From the NCBI GenBank assembly GCA_011322755.1, contig DRLZ01000074.1, positions 1-18,781 of the forward strand: a stretch of DNA of 18,781 nucleotides, read 5' to 3'. The stretch comes from Crenotrichaceae bacterium. Lineage in GTDB: Bacteria; Pseudomonadota; Gammaproteobacteria; Methylococcales; DRLZ01. The notes beneath the pieces were generated by a model that worked only from the letters and a program-made list of their open reading frames with translations, did no database searches and was not told where the DNA came from. Positions 1-8,249 of this stretch are shown in pieces. The translations under genes and the position numbers were made by a program. Positions within the stretch are counted from its first letter, which is position 1. Each line of letters opens with the position of its first letter.

Positions 1-1
1 C

Positions 2-1165
2 ATGCTCAGAAACGAGAAAGCCAACGCTGAGCTTAATTTCCATCCTGATGAGAACTATGCACGGGAAATCATGCAATTGTTCACAATTGGCGTTCATGAA
101 CTCAATATCGACGGCACCTTGGTTCTGGATGCCCGTGGCAAGCCAATTCCAACCTATGGTCAGCAAGAAATTGAAGAATTTGCGAAAGTCTATACCGGCT
201 GGGACTTTGCTAATTCGTCAGCCTGGCGCGATCAATATATCGGCAACGGTGATACCATTCATCCCATGAAAGCATGGGAGGCATTTCATGATACCAGTGA
301 AAAACACTTGCTCAACGGTTTTGTCATTGCTGCCGGTGGGACTGCCAAACAGGATCTAGACAAAACCCTGGATCATCTGTTTAATCATCCCAATGTCGGG
401 CCTTTTATCAGCAAACAACTGATTCAGAGACTGGTTACCAGTAATCCATCACCCGCTTATGTTGCCCGCGTTGCCAGTGTATTCAACAATAATGGCGAGA
501 ATACAAGAGGCGACCTGAAGGCTGTGATTAAAGCAATTTTACTGGATCAGGAAGCACGAAACGGGTATCAGACAATGCCCCAGACGTTTGGTAAATTGCG
601 TGAACCGATGTTACGGATTACCCATTTATGGCGGGCTTTTCCGGCTATCCCGGTTGTTAAACAAGGCAGTTTTTATGGCGGAAATAGCTGCGGCCAGGGT
701 AATTATGATTATTACAAATTACCTTTTAATGGTGGACTGGCTCAGTTTGAAACAACGCTTGGTCAAACGGTTTTACGTTCACCGACAGTGTTCAATTTTT
801 TCTTGCCTGATTTTTCACCAGTTGGCGTCGTTCATGACCAAAACCTGGTTGCTCCAGAGTTCCAGATAGCCACAGAAAATACCCATGTGAATACCTTTAA
901 TGCCATTATTTTTATGATTCGTGGTGATCAGCGTTATACCTCGATTGATATCACCCAGGAACTGCCTTTGGCTGATTCACCTGAACAACTTGTCGATCAT
1001 TTAAACCTGATCTTGCTCAACAACCTTATGTCGCCCAGTCTGCGCCAGATTCTTCTCACTCATTTAGGTCAGACCTTTCCGCAAGGTGATGAAGGCAAAA
1101 AGGCAAAAGTCAAAGACGCGATCAAGTTGATTGTCAGTTCCCCGGAATATCTCATTCAGCAATAG
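2..1165 (+). CDS. DUF1800 family protein (5' end missing)
   Basis: This is the C-terminal 387 residues of a DUF1800 protein. The family is found in many bacteria with exported DUF1501 partners, and its biochemical role is not established. The signature NYAREIMQLFTIG lies near residues 18-30 of the visible part, followed by the typical helical segments, including a KLREPMLRITHLWRAF-like stretch near residue 200. Full-length members usually have some 450-600 residues, and the signature sits well inside them, so the ATG at position 2 is almost certainly an internal methionine and the true start lies left of the window. The stop TAG at 1163-1165 also contributes to the ribosome binding site of the DUF1501 gene, whose ATG follows 11 bases later. 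The two are therefore very likely one transcript. The family assignment is firm; the function is unknown. Confidence 0.88.
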   Translation: MLRNEKANAELNFHPDENYAREIMQLFTIGVHELNIDGTLVLDARGKPIPTYGQQEIEEFAKVYTGWDFANSSAWRDQYIGNGDTIHPMKAWEAFHDTSEKHLLNGFVIAAGGTAKQDLDKTLDHLFNHPNVGPFISKQLIQRLVTSNPSPAYVARVASVFNNNGENTRGDLKAVIKAILLDQEARNGYQTMPQTFGKLREPMLRITHLWRAFPAIPVVKQGSFYGGNSCGQGNYDYYKLPFNGGLAQFETTLGQTVLRSPTVFNFFLPDFSPVGVVHDQNLVAPEFQIATENTHVNTFNAIIFMIRGDQRYTSIDITQELPLADSPEQLVDHLNLILLNNLMSPSLRQILLTHLGQTFPQGDEGKKAKVKDAIKLIVSSPEYLIQQ

Positions 1166-1168
1166 GAG
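1164..1168 (+). promoter_or_regulatory. Ribosome binding site of the DUF1501 gene
   Basis: AGGAG overlaps the TAG stop of the DUF1800 gene and lies 8 bases before the ATG at 1177. This supports that start and suggests translational coupling of the pair. Confidence 0.75.
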
Positions 1169-1176
1169 ACAGGATC

Positions 1177-2595
1177 ATGAAAACGAATATCAATTTAAAT
1201 CGCAGAAAATTCATGCAAAATCTTGCCTTGTTGACTGCTGGTTCAACACTGCAGATTCAGCAAAATAGACTGGGGTTATTCAACAGTGCTTTGGCAGCAC
1301 CGGCTGATTATTCAGGTATTACCGACCAGAAAAGTCTGGTGTGCATTTATCTTGGCGGAGGCAATGATGCGTTTAATCTGTTTATCCCCTACGAGAGCCA
1401 ACGTTATCAGCAGTATGCAGCAATTCGCGGAGCGCTGGCAATTCCACATAATCAACTGTTGCCGGTGACTGGAAACCAGCACGGTTTTCATCCCAGCATG
1501 CCTAAAGTGAGAGACTTGTATAACAACAATAAACTGGCGCTGATCAGTAATGTCGGAAACCTTATTGAACCACTTAGCCGGGAACAATTTCTCGCCTTCG
1601 CCAATGGAGACAATATTGGTGTTAGAGTCCCTCCAGATCTTTTTTCACATAGTCATCAAGCCGAAATAGCGCAAACAAATCGTGCGCCCCAATCGGGAGC
1701 CAGTCATCCGGGTTGGGGCGGGCTGATTGCTGACTTACTCGTGCAGGCAAACAGTAACCAGGATATCTCTCCATCATTCAGTCTGGCAGGAAGCAATTTA
1801 TGGCAATCAGGAAACCTTACCCAGCCATTTTCACTCAACAGCAGCAATGTTAAACAGTTTTCGTTCGACTATACGCCACCCGCTTCACGTAGCGCCAGCC
1901 TGACTAATTCATGGCATGACACGTTGAACTTGAATTACCAAAATGTACTACAACAACAGATTGCCAGGCTAACCACGACCACAGAACAGCGCGTGAATTC
2001 CCTGACAGGAGCAGTCGCACTGAGTGACGGCCTTATCCAGACTCCATATAACGACAAAAACGATCTTGCTGCCCAGTTAAGAATGATCGCACGATTAATT
2101 TATGCCAGGGATGCAGCGGGTGGGCTGGGCATGCAACGGCAAGTGTTTTTTGCCAAATTAGGTGGTTTTGATACTCATGACAGCCAACTGATACCGCATG
2201 CTGCAAGATTATCCCTGCTGGATGAAGCGCTGCACAGTTTTTATCAAACCACTGTAGAACTGGGCATTACTGATTCAGTAACTACATTTACCCTATCCGA
2301 ATTTGGACGGTCCATGGCGCGTAATCGAGGCGGCACTGATCATGGCTGGGCAAGCTACGCCCTGGTGATGGGTGATGCGGTCGATGGTGGAAAAATTCAT
2401 GGTGAACTACCCGATTTAACTCCGGGAGGAAATGATGACTCCGGTAATGCCGGTCGCATCATTCCCAAAATTTCCAACGATCAATACGGAGCCACGCTTG
2501 CCAAATGGATGGGAATCAGCGATGCAGATCTGCTGGCTATGTTTCCAAATCTGGGTAATTTCGCCGTAAAAGATTTAGGCTTTATGGCCTCGTAA
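1177..2595 (+). CDS. DUF1501 family protein, Tat-exported
   Basis: This is a 472-residue member of the DUF1501 family, which belongs to the alkaline phosphatase/sulfatase-like superfold. The N-terminus has a twin-arginine signal: NRRKFMQ at residues 8-14, a moderately hydrophobic stretch, and a likely cleavage site after SALA near residue 40. The protein should therefore be exported folded to the periplasm. Family motifs are visible: LGGGNDAFN near residues 59-67, FFAKLGGFDTH in the middle, EFGRSMARN near 375-383, TDHGW near 387-391, and a MGDAVDGGKIHGELPDL-type segment after it. Length and domain order are normal. The preceding gene is DUF1800, the usual partner of this family. The Tat signal suggests that a cofactor or metal is bound in the cytoplasm, which is inference. 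No substrate can be named from sequence. Confidence 0.9.
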   Translation: MKTNINLNRRKFMQNLALLTAGSTLQIQQNRLGLFNSALAAPADYSGITDQKSLVCIYLGGGNDAFNLFIPYESQRYQQYAAIRGALAIPHNQLLPVTGNQHGFHPSMPKVRDLYNNNKLALISNVGNLIEPLSREQFLAFANGDNIGVRVPPDLFSHSHQAEIAQTNRAPQSGASHPGWGGLIADLLVQANSNQDISPSFSLAGSNLWQSGNLTQPFSLNSSNVKQFSFDYTPPASRSASLTNSWHDTLNLNYQNVLQQQIARLTTTTEQRVNSLTGAVALSDGLIQTPYNDKNDLAAQLRMIARLIYARDAAGGLGMQRQVFFAKLGGFDTHDSQLIPHAARLSLLDEALHSFYQTTVELGITDSVTTFTLSEFGRSMARNRGGTDHGWASYALVMGDAVDGGKIHGELPDLTPGGNDDSGNAGRIIPKISNDQYGATLAKWMGISDADLLAMFPNLGNFAVKDLGFMAS

Positions 2596-2600
2596 TTGCT

Positions 2601-2635
2601 GGCTATAGACCTTAAAGACAATAAGGATTATAGGC
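2601..2635 (+). terminator. Imperfect stem-loop after the DUF1501 gene (possible weak terminator)
   Basis: Arms 2601-2614 and 2622-2635 pair around a 7-base loop, with eleven Watson-Crick pairs, one G-U pair and two mismatches. It starts 5 bases after the DUF1501 stop. No T run follows directly, so it may be an attenuating or mRNA-protecting hairpin rather than a true intrinsic terminator. Confidence 0.35.
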
Positions 2636-2687
2636 TGCTGGTTCAGATAATTATTTTGCCACAAGTCCTGAATATACTTTGATTGTT

Positions 2688-5303
2688 ATGAAGACATTGA
2701 ATATCGCGTTTAAAATTATTTTTAGTTTCGTGGTTTGTTTTTCTTTTTCACACAATCTCCGCGCACAAGATTCAATATGGCAGCGCACCAATATTGGTGG
2801 TGGGGGCGCCATGAATTACGCGGCTGCCGGGCCAACCGGCACCATTATCGTCACAACGGACCTTGGCGGCGCCTATATCAAGCGATCTTCCGATCAACAA
2901 TGGCAGATCATAGGGGCTGCAAGCGGCATGTATTCAACCCATGTTATTGGCGCGGCCTTTCATCCAGATAATCCAGACATACTATTTCTGGCAACTGATG
3001 GAGGCATTTATCGAAGTTCGGACGAGGGAAGACATTTCAGTCTGATCATTGGCGGTGATCGGCGGGTATTTCACTTTATCGCGATTTCACCCAGTGATCC
3101 GGATATTGTCTATGCCTCGGTTACGCCAGCCTATAACCGCGTATTTGATGGAAATGGTTTGCTTGTTCCTGTCATCATGCGAAGCAATGATGGCGGATTA
3201 ACTTTCAACGTTGTTTCCCGTCCTCAAGATTCCAGTAATATTCCTGCAAATACTGAAATTGTCGGTACAAAAATTATCATTCATCCACAAAACCCGGATC
3301 TAGTCGCGGTACTTTCAACATCAACGCGGTTTATTGATATCCCGCAGCCTGCTATTTATTTGACGAGGGATGGCGGTTTTTCCTGGCAAGCAATTGGTAA
3401 TGAGAACGAGCCGACAGATTTTGTTTTTCATCCGGTAGCCCCTCATTATGCACTTGTCGCTTATAAGAATTCGACAATTGGTACTGCGGGTATCAAATTT
3501 TCCACGAATGTGGTTACTAACGTCTGGCACGAAGTATTTGATAGCACTATGTTTCCAACCGGTAAAAACCCTCATCTGTTGTTATGGCCTCAGCAAGATA
3601 ACGCCGATCCAACTCAGCTACGTGTCTTTAATATCTATACCAGCTGGTATCATGACCTGCCCCGGCAGGCTGCATGGCGTATTCAACATTCCAGCCAAAC
3701 ACCTGACTTTGATAGTGGCTGGCTGGTAGAGGAATTAGGCAATGTTGAACAATGGGCGGGAACAGCTGAAAACTGGCAGTTGGGTTGGTCAAAAATTCAT
3801 TCGATTTTAAATCCGGGATCGGCTAGCCGGGCGAACACGATTGGTTTTAACTTGTCAGACAGCAACAAGCTTTATTGGGTGACAAACCAGTTTGTTTTTA
3901 GCGTGACTGATAGTGTAGACAGTTTATTAACGGTAGCAAACCTGACGACTCACGGTAACGAGCAGACAGGTTGGCAATCGACCGGCGTTGATAACATTAC
4001 GCCTTTTATTCTCGAGATTAACAAGGCAGACAGTCAAGTCATTTATGCTGGACTGAATGACCTGGGATGTCTGGTCAGTCGTGATGGTGGCGAACACTGG
4101 AAATTATGTATTCATGACACAGACAAATGGCCGGGAATTGATGGTCATTCCTATGGTGGCGTTGTGGCTGCGCTGGCGTCTGATCCAGCATACCCAGAAC
4201 GCGTGTGGATGCTCGCATCTGGAGATCAGGGACAGCCAGTCTCACCCTATTACAGCACTGACTATGGACAATCATGGAATCAAGCAGCTTTGACTGGCAT
4301 TACGCCAACTGCTGAAGTTTATGGATTATCAATTGATCCTGCCAGTCCTGTCAATAATCGGCATCTGTATGTCACTATTGATGGAAACGTATTCCGCAGC
4401 ACCAATCATGGCAATACATGGCAGATGGTATTTGATTGCAATTCTAGTTGCCGCACGACGGCCATTGATCCACAAACCGGAAAAATCCTCGCTGGAGGAG
4501 AAAACGGGCTGTTTGTTTCCAATAATGGCGATATTGGAAGCTGGCAAGTTGTTTTAACGAAAGGTGATATTGGCGGCTTTAACAGCGGCAGTGTCTTTAA
4601 TCGCGGACAATGGGGAGGTGTTTCTGCAATCAGTTTCGATGCCAATCACGCCAACAGAGTGCTGGTTGCGGTTTTTCAGGACAATACCAGCCAGGGCGTC
4701 TATTCATGCAACATTTCTGATTTGAACAACCTTGGCCAGGCGTGCCAAATGATTCTTGCCAATGTTGCCTATGTCAGAGATGTAGCTGTTGATCCACAGA
4801 ACTCGGACATTATGTATGCCAGTTCTTCATCAGCCTATACTTCTGGCGGTTTCAGGCAATCCTCGGGCGGTATTTTCCGAACAACTGATGGTGGAGCAAA
4901 TTGGCAACAGGTCAACCAAGGACTGGAATGGCCTATGGCAATTCCAATAGCGATTCAACCTGACTCATCCAGGGTTTTAATCGGTTCTCCTGGTGGAGGA
5001 TTCTATTGGCGTGATTTTACGGATGTGATTGTTGATACTGACAGAGATGGAATCCCTGATGCTACCGATAACTGTCCCTTAACTTCCAATCCTGACCAGC
5101 GCGACAGCAACAATGATGGCTATGGCAATCTCTGTGACGCGGATTTGGACAACAATGGATTTGTTAGCTTTGCTGATCTCGCCCTGTTTAAATCGGCTTT
5201 TGGCAGCAGCAATGCTGACGCTGATTTTGATGGCAGCGGCTTTGTCAATTTTGCCGATCTGGCAATATTCAAGAGTTTGTTTGGCAAAGCGCCGGGGCAG
5301 TGA
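2688..5303 (+). CDS. Exported Asp-box beta-propeller protein (GH74/VPS10-like) with C-terminal TSP3-dockerin tail
   Basis: This is an 871-residue exported protein. I chose ATG 2688 over an in-frame TTG at 2679 because it places a lysine and a hydrophobic core at the front of a Sec signal peptide (residues 1-26, cleavage near LRA-QD). No good Shine-Dalgarno precedes either start. Residues about 30-775 form beta-propeller repeats with many Asp-boxes (S/T-x-D-x-G-x-x-F/W), for example SSDEGRHF near 110, SNDGGLTF near 166, TRDGGFSW near 226, SRDGGEHW near 464, STDYGQSW near 523, STNHGNTW near 571 and TTDGGANW near 732. The N-terminal IGGGG...TTDLGGAY pattern (residues 36-63) resembles family GH74 xyloglucanases, where an aspartate in the comparable TDxGGAY motif is catalytic. 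A glycoside hydrolase role is therefore possible but unproven, and VPS10/sortilin-like BNR proteins are the alternative. Residues 783-866 are a thrombospondin type 3-like repeat plus two dockerin F-hands. It lies on the same strand downstream of DUF1501. Confidence 0.82.
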   Translation: MKTLNIAFKIIFSFVVCFSFSHNLRAQDSIWQRTNIGGGGAMNYAAAGPTGTIIVTTDLGGAYIKRSSDQQWQIIGAASGMYSTHVIGAAFHPDNPDILFLATDGGIYRSSDEGRHFSLIIGGDRRVFHFIAISPSDPDIVYASVTPAYNRVFDGNGLLVPVIMRSNDGGLTFNVVSRPQDSSNIPANTEIVGTKIIIHPQNPDLVAVLSTSTRFIDIPQPAIYLTRDGGFSWQAIGNENEPTDFVFHPVAPHYALVAYKNSTIGTAGIKFSTNVVTNVWHEVFDSTMFPTGKNPHLLLWPQQDNADPTQLRVFNIYTSWYHDLPRQAAWRIQHSSQTPDFDSGWLVEELGNVEQWAGTAENWQLGWSKIHSILNPGSASRANTIGFNLSDSNKLYWVTNQFVFSVTDSVDSLLTVANLTTHGNEQTGWQSTGVDNITPFILEINKADSQVIYAGLNDLGCLVSRDGGEHWKLCIHDTDKWPGIDGHSYGGVVAALASDPAYPERVWMLASGDQGQPVSPYYSTDYGQSWNQAALTGITPTAEVYGLSIDPASPVNNRHLYVTIDGNVFRSTNHGNTWQMVFDCNSSCRTTAIDPQTGKILAGGENGLFVSNNGDIGSWQVVLTKGDIGGFNSGSVFNRGQWGGVSAISFDANHANRVLVAVFQDNTSQGVYSCNISDLNNLGQACQMILANVAYVRDVAVDPQNSDIMYASSSSAYTSGGFRQSSGGIFRTTDGGANWQQVNQGLEWPMAIPIAIQPDSSRVLIGSPGGGFYWRDFTDVIVDTDRDGIPDATDNCPLTSNPDQRDSNNDGYGNLCDADLDNNGFVSFADLALFKSAFGSSNADADFDGSGFVNFADLAIFKSLFGKAPGQ
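5034..5285 (+). repeat. TSP3-like repeat plus paired dockerin-type F-hands, copy 1
   Basis: This stretch encodes 84 residues at the C-terminus of the propeller protein. A DTDRDGIPDATDNC calcium-binding repeat is followed by two similar F-hands (DADLDNNGFVSFADL... and DADFDGSGFVNFADL...), each ending in FKSxFG. By hand alignment about 64 of 84 residues match copy 2 in the beta-helix protein with no gap. The codons differ often, so the copies are not a very recent duplication. Confidence 0.85.
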
Positions 5304-5328
5304 AAATCGGTGATTCTTCCACGAAATA

Positions 5329-5523
5329 ATGCGTGAAGTACCCGTACATGACCAGGAGGCTGTCTCAGCCTATTTAATCCTGGCCAGAGAAACTGATAAA
5401 GAAGGCTTTGAAAATCTATGCGATGCAGATCTTGATAACAAGGGTTTTGTTAGTTTCACTGACCTAAATATATTCCGTAGCCTTTTTGGACAGCCACCTG
5501 AACCTATTGAAAAATTTCAGTAA
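5329..5523 (+). pseudogene. Orphan dockerin-like fragment (collapsed single repeat)
   Basis: This is a 64-codon ORF between the two large exported-protein genes. Residues about 27-54 read GFENLCDADLDNKGFVSF, then TDLNIFRSLFG, which is clearly the same dockerin-like tail as in its neighbours. Only one F-hand is present. Its first half matches repeat 1 of the propeller gene (NLCDADLDN), while its end matches repeat 2 (DLAIFKSLFG), as expected if recombination between the two F-hands removed the part between them. The N-terminal 25 residues align only vaguely with the TSP3 part. An in-frame stop lies at 5311-5313, no Shine-Dalgarno precedes the ATG and there is no signal peptide. I read it as the 3' remnant of a third gene of this type. 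A real small secreted peptide is much less likely. Confidence 0.6.
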
Positions 5524-5543
5524 TTTTTTTGAGAGACGCAATA

Positions 5544-8228
5544 ATGATGCAAATAAAACTTGGATTTAACAATTACAATAAAGTTTTGATTAAAACCATT
5601 AACACTTTTACTTTACTATCTTCATTACTGGCGTCTTTTCAACTTTATGCTGGCAGTAACTTCATTGAAAAAAACTCTTTTGAAAATGGGCAATTTTCAA
5701 TTCATCCAATCTCAGATGTAACTGTGCCTGAGTACACAAAGTTTGATGTGGTAGGCTTTGTTGGCGAAGAGTTTGATGAGGTTGGTCATTACACCAGTAT
5801 TACGCCAGTTCTTGATGGTAATACTCCTTTTGGAAGTGTGGTTTATACACTGGAAGGCGCTGATGCATCTGAATTTGTCGTTAACAAAAAAACCGGACAG
5901 GTAAATTTAGACTATAAAGATTTTGAACACCCAACCGATGCCAATGGCGATAATGTATATGAAATAACCCTGCGCGTCACTGATGAGGCTAATCATACCG
6001 ATACTGAAAGTTGGAAAGTAAGCATTAGCGACCAAAGTGGTGATGAAAACCCAGCCAGACACATGCTTTCATTGCATGGCTCTTCTTTAATGCGCATCAA
6101 AGCAGGAGAAACTTTTATCGATCCTGGTGTGAGTTTGATCCCAGCGGATGCGGGTAATAATGTTGCCATTACATCAATCATTGTTTCAGACTACAATCTT
6201 GATCCACCTCTGTCGGCGATTGATAGCAACAACCCAAATGACCGCACTTATCACATTATATACAGTGCGATTGATAGTGTTGATGATAACTTGAGTGCGC
6301 CAGATAGAACCCGAACAGTGATTGTGGAAGATGCGAATGATTTTGCCTCATTAGGCGCGATCACAAGTATTCAGGTTACTGCAAATGATGGCAATAGCAA
6401 AAGTTTTAGCTCATTGGATGAAGATTACATCCAAAAAGCCTTATATTTTGCCCGCGATCATAATGGTGGCGAGGTCAAACTCGCACCAGGTATTCATTAT
6501 TTTAAGCGTCAATTAGTAATCTACAGCAATACAGATTTAGTCGGGACAATGGTAGCTGGTAAAAAGATGAGTACTTTAAAATACATCGATTATGGAATAC
6601 GAAAAGCGTGGAAAAACTCTTCTATTTCATTTGGCAATGTTCATCCTTTGATTATTAATTCATCCATGTTTAGCGATAATGTCCAATTTCCTGACGACAT
6701 TACCGAAACAAGAACGCAAAACATCGGCATAAAGGATTTAATTTACAATGGCAACCGCGAAAATCAACGATCATGGCGAAGTGCTGGCAGCAATAATTCA
6801 ATCGGCATGAATTTTTATCATGCCGATGGGATTACTATCGACAACATAACCTTATCAAATACGTTAAGTGATGGTATTTCCACAAAAGATTGTACCGACT
6901 TAAATGTGACAAATTCGTCATTCAGACGCATGGGGCACTCGGCATTATTTCTTGTCTTCACTGATAATGTTTTAACCGACAACCTAACCATAGATGTCTT
7001 GTCTAATAGCGGGATCCGCTTTTTTGGGGGACAACATTTTACCATTACCAACAATCATATTTTCGCCACAACCAATGGCGGCAATTATGGCATCCAATTA
7101 TCACACAACTATTCTGAAGGCGTTGGCGATGAATTGAAAGATATACTTATCGAAAACAACATCATCCGACACACTGCTTATGCAGGCATTGCCCTTTATA
7201 CATCCAATGTCAATGATGTCATCGAGAATGTACAAATCCGCAACAACATCATCTATCAATGTGGAACAGCCGTCCCTAATATGCCTGTGTTTTTAGCAAA
7301 AGAACCCAATGAAAGAATTCACGAAGGCGGCGGCATAAATGTCCAACACGCCAAACAATTAACCATCGAAAACAACACCATTTTCAACAATCAAGGCAGC
7401 GGTATACGCCTGGATAATCGTTTTTATATCCCAGATGATGTACAAGCCGACTGGGATAGATTGATTGCTCTTGACCACATGGAAAAAACAGTAAATATCA
7501 ATAATAATATCATCGTTGGCAACAAATCCAGCGCCTATCCTGAATACATTACCAACGTCTATGGCATCGAAAAGCGTGTTGCCATGTACTGTGGCGCTGA
7601 TAATATGTCCGAGTGTGCAGGTACCAGCATCATTGCCAACAATAATATCATTGCCAATAACCAAACAGCACAATCATCAAGCAACATCTCCTTAAATGCA
7701 TCAAATAATGAAGCCTTTCCTGGTTTTGTCAATGCGCCAGAGTACAACGGTGAAATTCGTGAAATCTCCTTTAATTTCGATACCGAAACCATGCCTGATT
7801 TTAATTTAATAGGCATTTCTCATCCCACCATCGGCGCGCCAGATTTTATGGTGCAACGCAGCATAGATTTGTACAATACCTACCGTGCTTTTTTTCGTAA
7901 TTTTGACGACTTAATGCCTGATTCTGATAATGATGGCATCACTGATGATGTTGATAATTGCATTCAAACACCCAATTCTAACCAACGTGATAGCAATAAT
8001 GACGGCTTTGGAAATCTCTGTGATGCCGATCTGGATAATAACGGCTTTGTTAATTTTGCTGATCTGAGTTTGTTTAAAGCAGCCTTTGGCAGTAACGATG
8101 CTGATGCTGATTTTGATGGTAACGGTTTTGTCAATTTCGCTGACCTGGCAATGTTCAAGGCTATGTTTGGACATCAGCCAGGACCAGCAGAATCAAGCCT
8201 TAACGCTGGCGTTACAAGCAGCCAATGA
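5544..8228 (+). CDS. Exported cadherin-like/Ig-like/right-handed beta-helix protein with C-terminal TSP3-dockerin tail
   Basis: This is an 894-residue exported protein. ATG 5544 is preferred over the TTG at 5529 because GAGAG at 5531-5535 sits 8 bases upstream. A Sec signal peptide covers residues 1-36 (hydrophobic TFTLLSSLLASF, cleavage near LYA-GS). Residues about 60-163 resemble a cadherin-like domain (FxVNxxTGQVxLD... ITLRVTDEAN). Residues about 172-263 resemble the bacterial Ig-like/HYR type with the AGETFIDPGV motif. Residues about 270-745 are a right-handed parallel beta-helix with repeated N-N-x-I ladders (TITNNHI, ILIENNII, VQIRNNII, TIENNTIF, INNNIIVGN), as in polysaccharide lyases and C5-epimerases. 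I see no diagnostic catalytic motif that picks one family. Residues 793-876 are the TSP3/dockerin tail shared with the upstream propeller protein. The gene looks more AT-rich than the rest of the window, which hints at separate acquisition. A carbohydrate substrate is likely by family resemblance only. Confidence 0.8.
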   Translation: MMQIKLGFNNYNKVLIKTINTFTLLSSLLASFQLYAGSNFIEKNSFENGQFSIHPISDVTVPEYTKFDVVGFVGEEFDEVGHYTSITPVLDGNTPFGSVVYTLEGADASEFVVNKKTGQVNLDYKDFEHPTDANGDNVYEITLRVTDEANHTDTESWKVSISDQSGDENPARHMLSLHGSSLMRIKAGETFIDPGVSLIPADAGNNVAITSIIVSDYNLDPPLSAIDSNNPNDRTYHIIYSAIDSVDDNLSAPDRTRTVIVEDANDFASLGAITSIQVTANDGNSKSFSSLDEDYIQKALYFARDHNGGEVKLAPGIHYFKRQLVIYSNTDLVGTMVAGKKMSTLKYIDYGIRKAWKNSSISFGNVHPLIINSSMFSDNVQFPDDITETRTQNIGIKDLIYNGNRENQRSWRSAGSNNSIGMNFYHADGITIDNITLSNTLSDGISTKDCTDLNVTNSSFRRMGHSALFLVFTDNVLTDNLTIDVLSNSGIRFFGGQHFTITNNHIFATTNGGNYGIQLSHNYSEGVGDELKDILIENNIIRHTAYAGIALYTSNVNDVIENVQIRNNIIYQCGTAVPNMPVFLAKEPNERIHEGGGINVQHAKQLTIENNTIFNNQGSGIRLDNRFYIPDDVQADWDRLIALDHMEKTVNINNNIIVGNKSSAYPEYITNVYGIEKRVAMYCGADNMSECAGTSIIANNNIIANNQTAQSSSNISLNASNNEAFPGFVNAPEYNGEIREISFNFDTETMPDFNLIGISHPTIGAPDFMVQRSIDLYNTYRAFFRNFDDLMPDSDNDGITDDVDNCIQTPNSNQRDSNNDGFGNLCDADLDNNGFVNFADLSLFKAAFGSNDADADFDGNGFVNFADLAMFKAMFGHQPGPAESSLNAGVTSSQ
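7920..8171 (+). repeat. TSP3-like repeat plus paired dockerin-type F-hands, copy 2
   Basis: This encodes 84 residues with the same layout as the tail of the propeller protein: DSDNDGITDDVDNC, the block QRDSNNDGFGNLCDADLDNN, then two F-hands ending FKAAFG and FKAMFG. Calcium-ligand aspartates and asparagines are intact in both loops. A short polar extension of about 18 residues follows. Confidence 0.85.
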
Positions 8229-8249
8229 CAATCTGTTTAGGAGAAATTC

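Noticed and set aside
2679..2681. TTG start for the propeller gene
   Set aside because: The ATG three codons later gives a normal signal peptide and is a better initiation codon; neither has a clear Shine-Dalgarno.
5529..5531. TTG start for the beta-helix gene
   Set aside because: The GAGAG motif overlaps it and is well spaced for the ATG at 5544 instead.
7500..7660. Repeated AACAATAATATCAT-like words that could suggest a tandem DNA repeat
   Set aside because: They are coding repeats of beta-helix NN-x-I ladders with irregular spacing, not a CRISPR or satellite array.
7359..7673. Minus-strand ORF opposite the beta-helix region
   Set aside because: Its valine/isoleucine/asparagine-rich product simply mirrors the repeated AAC/AAT-ATC codons of the beta-helix on the other strand.
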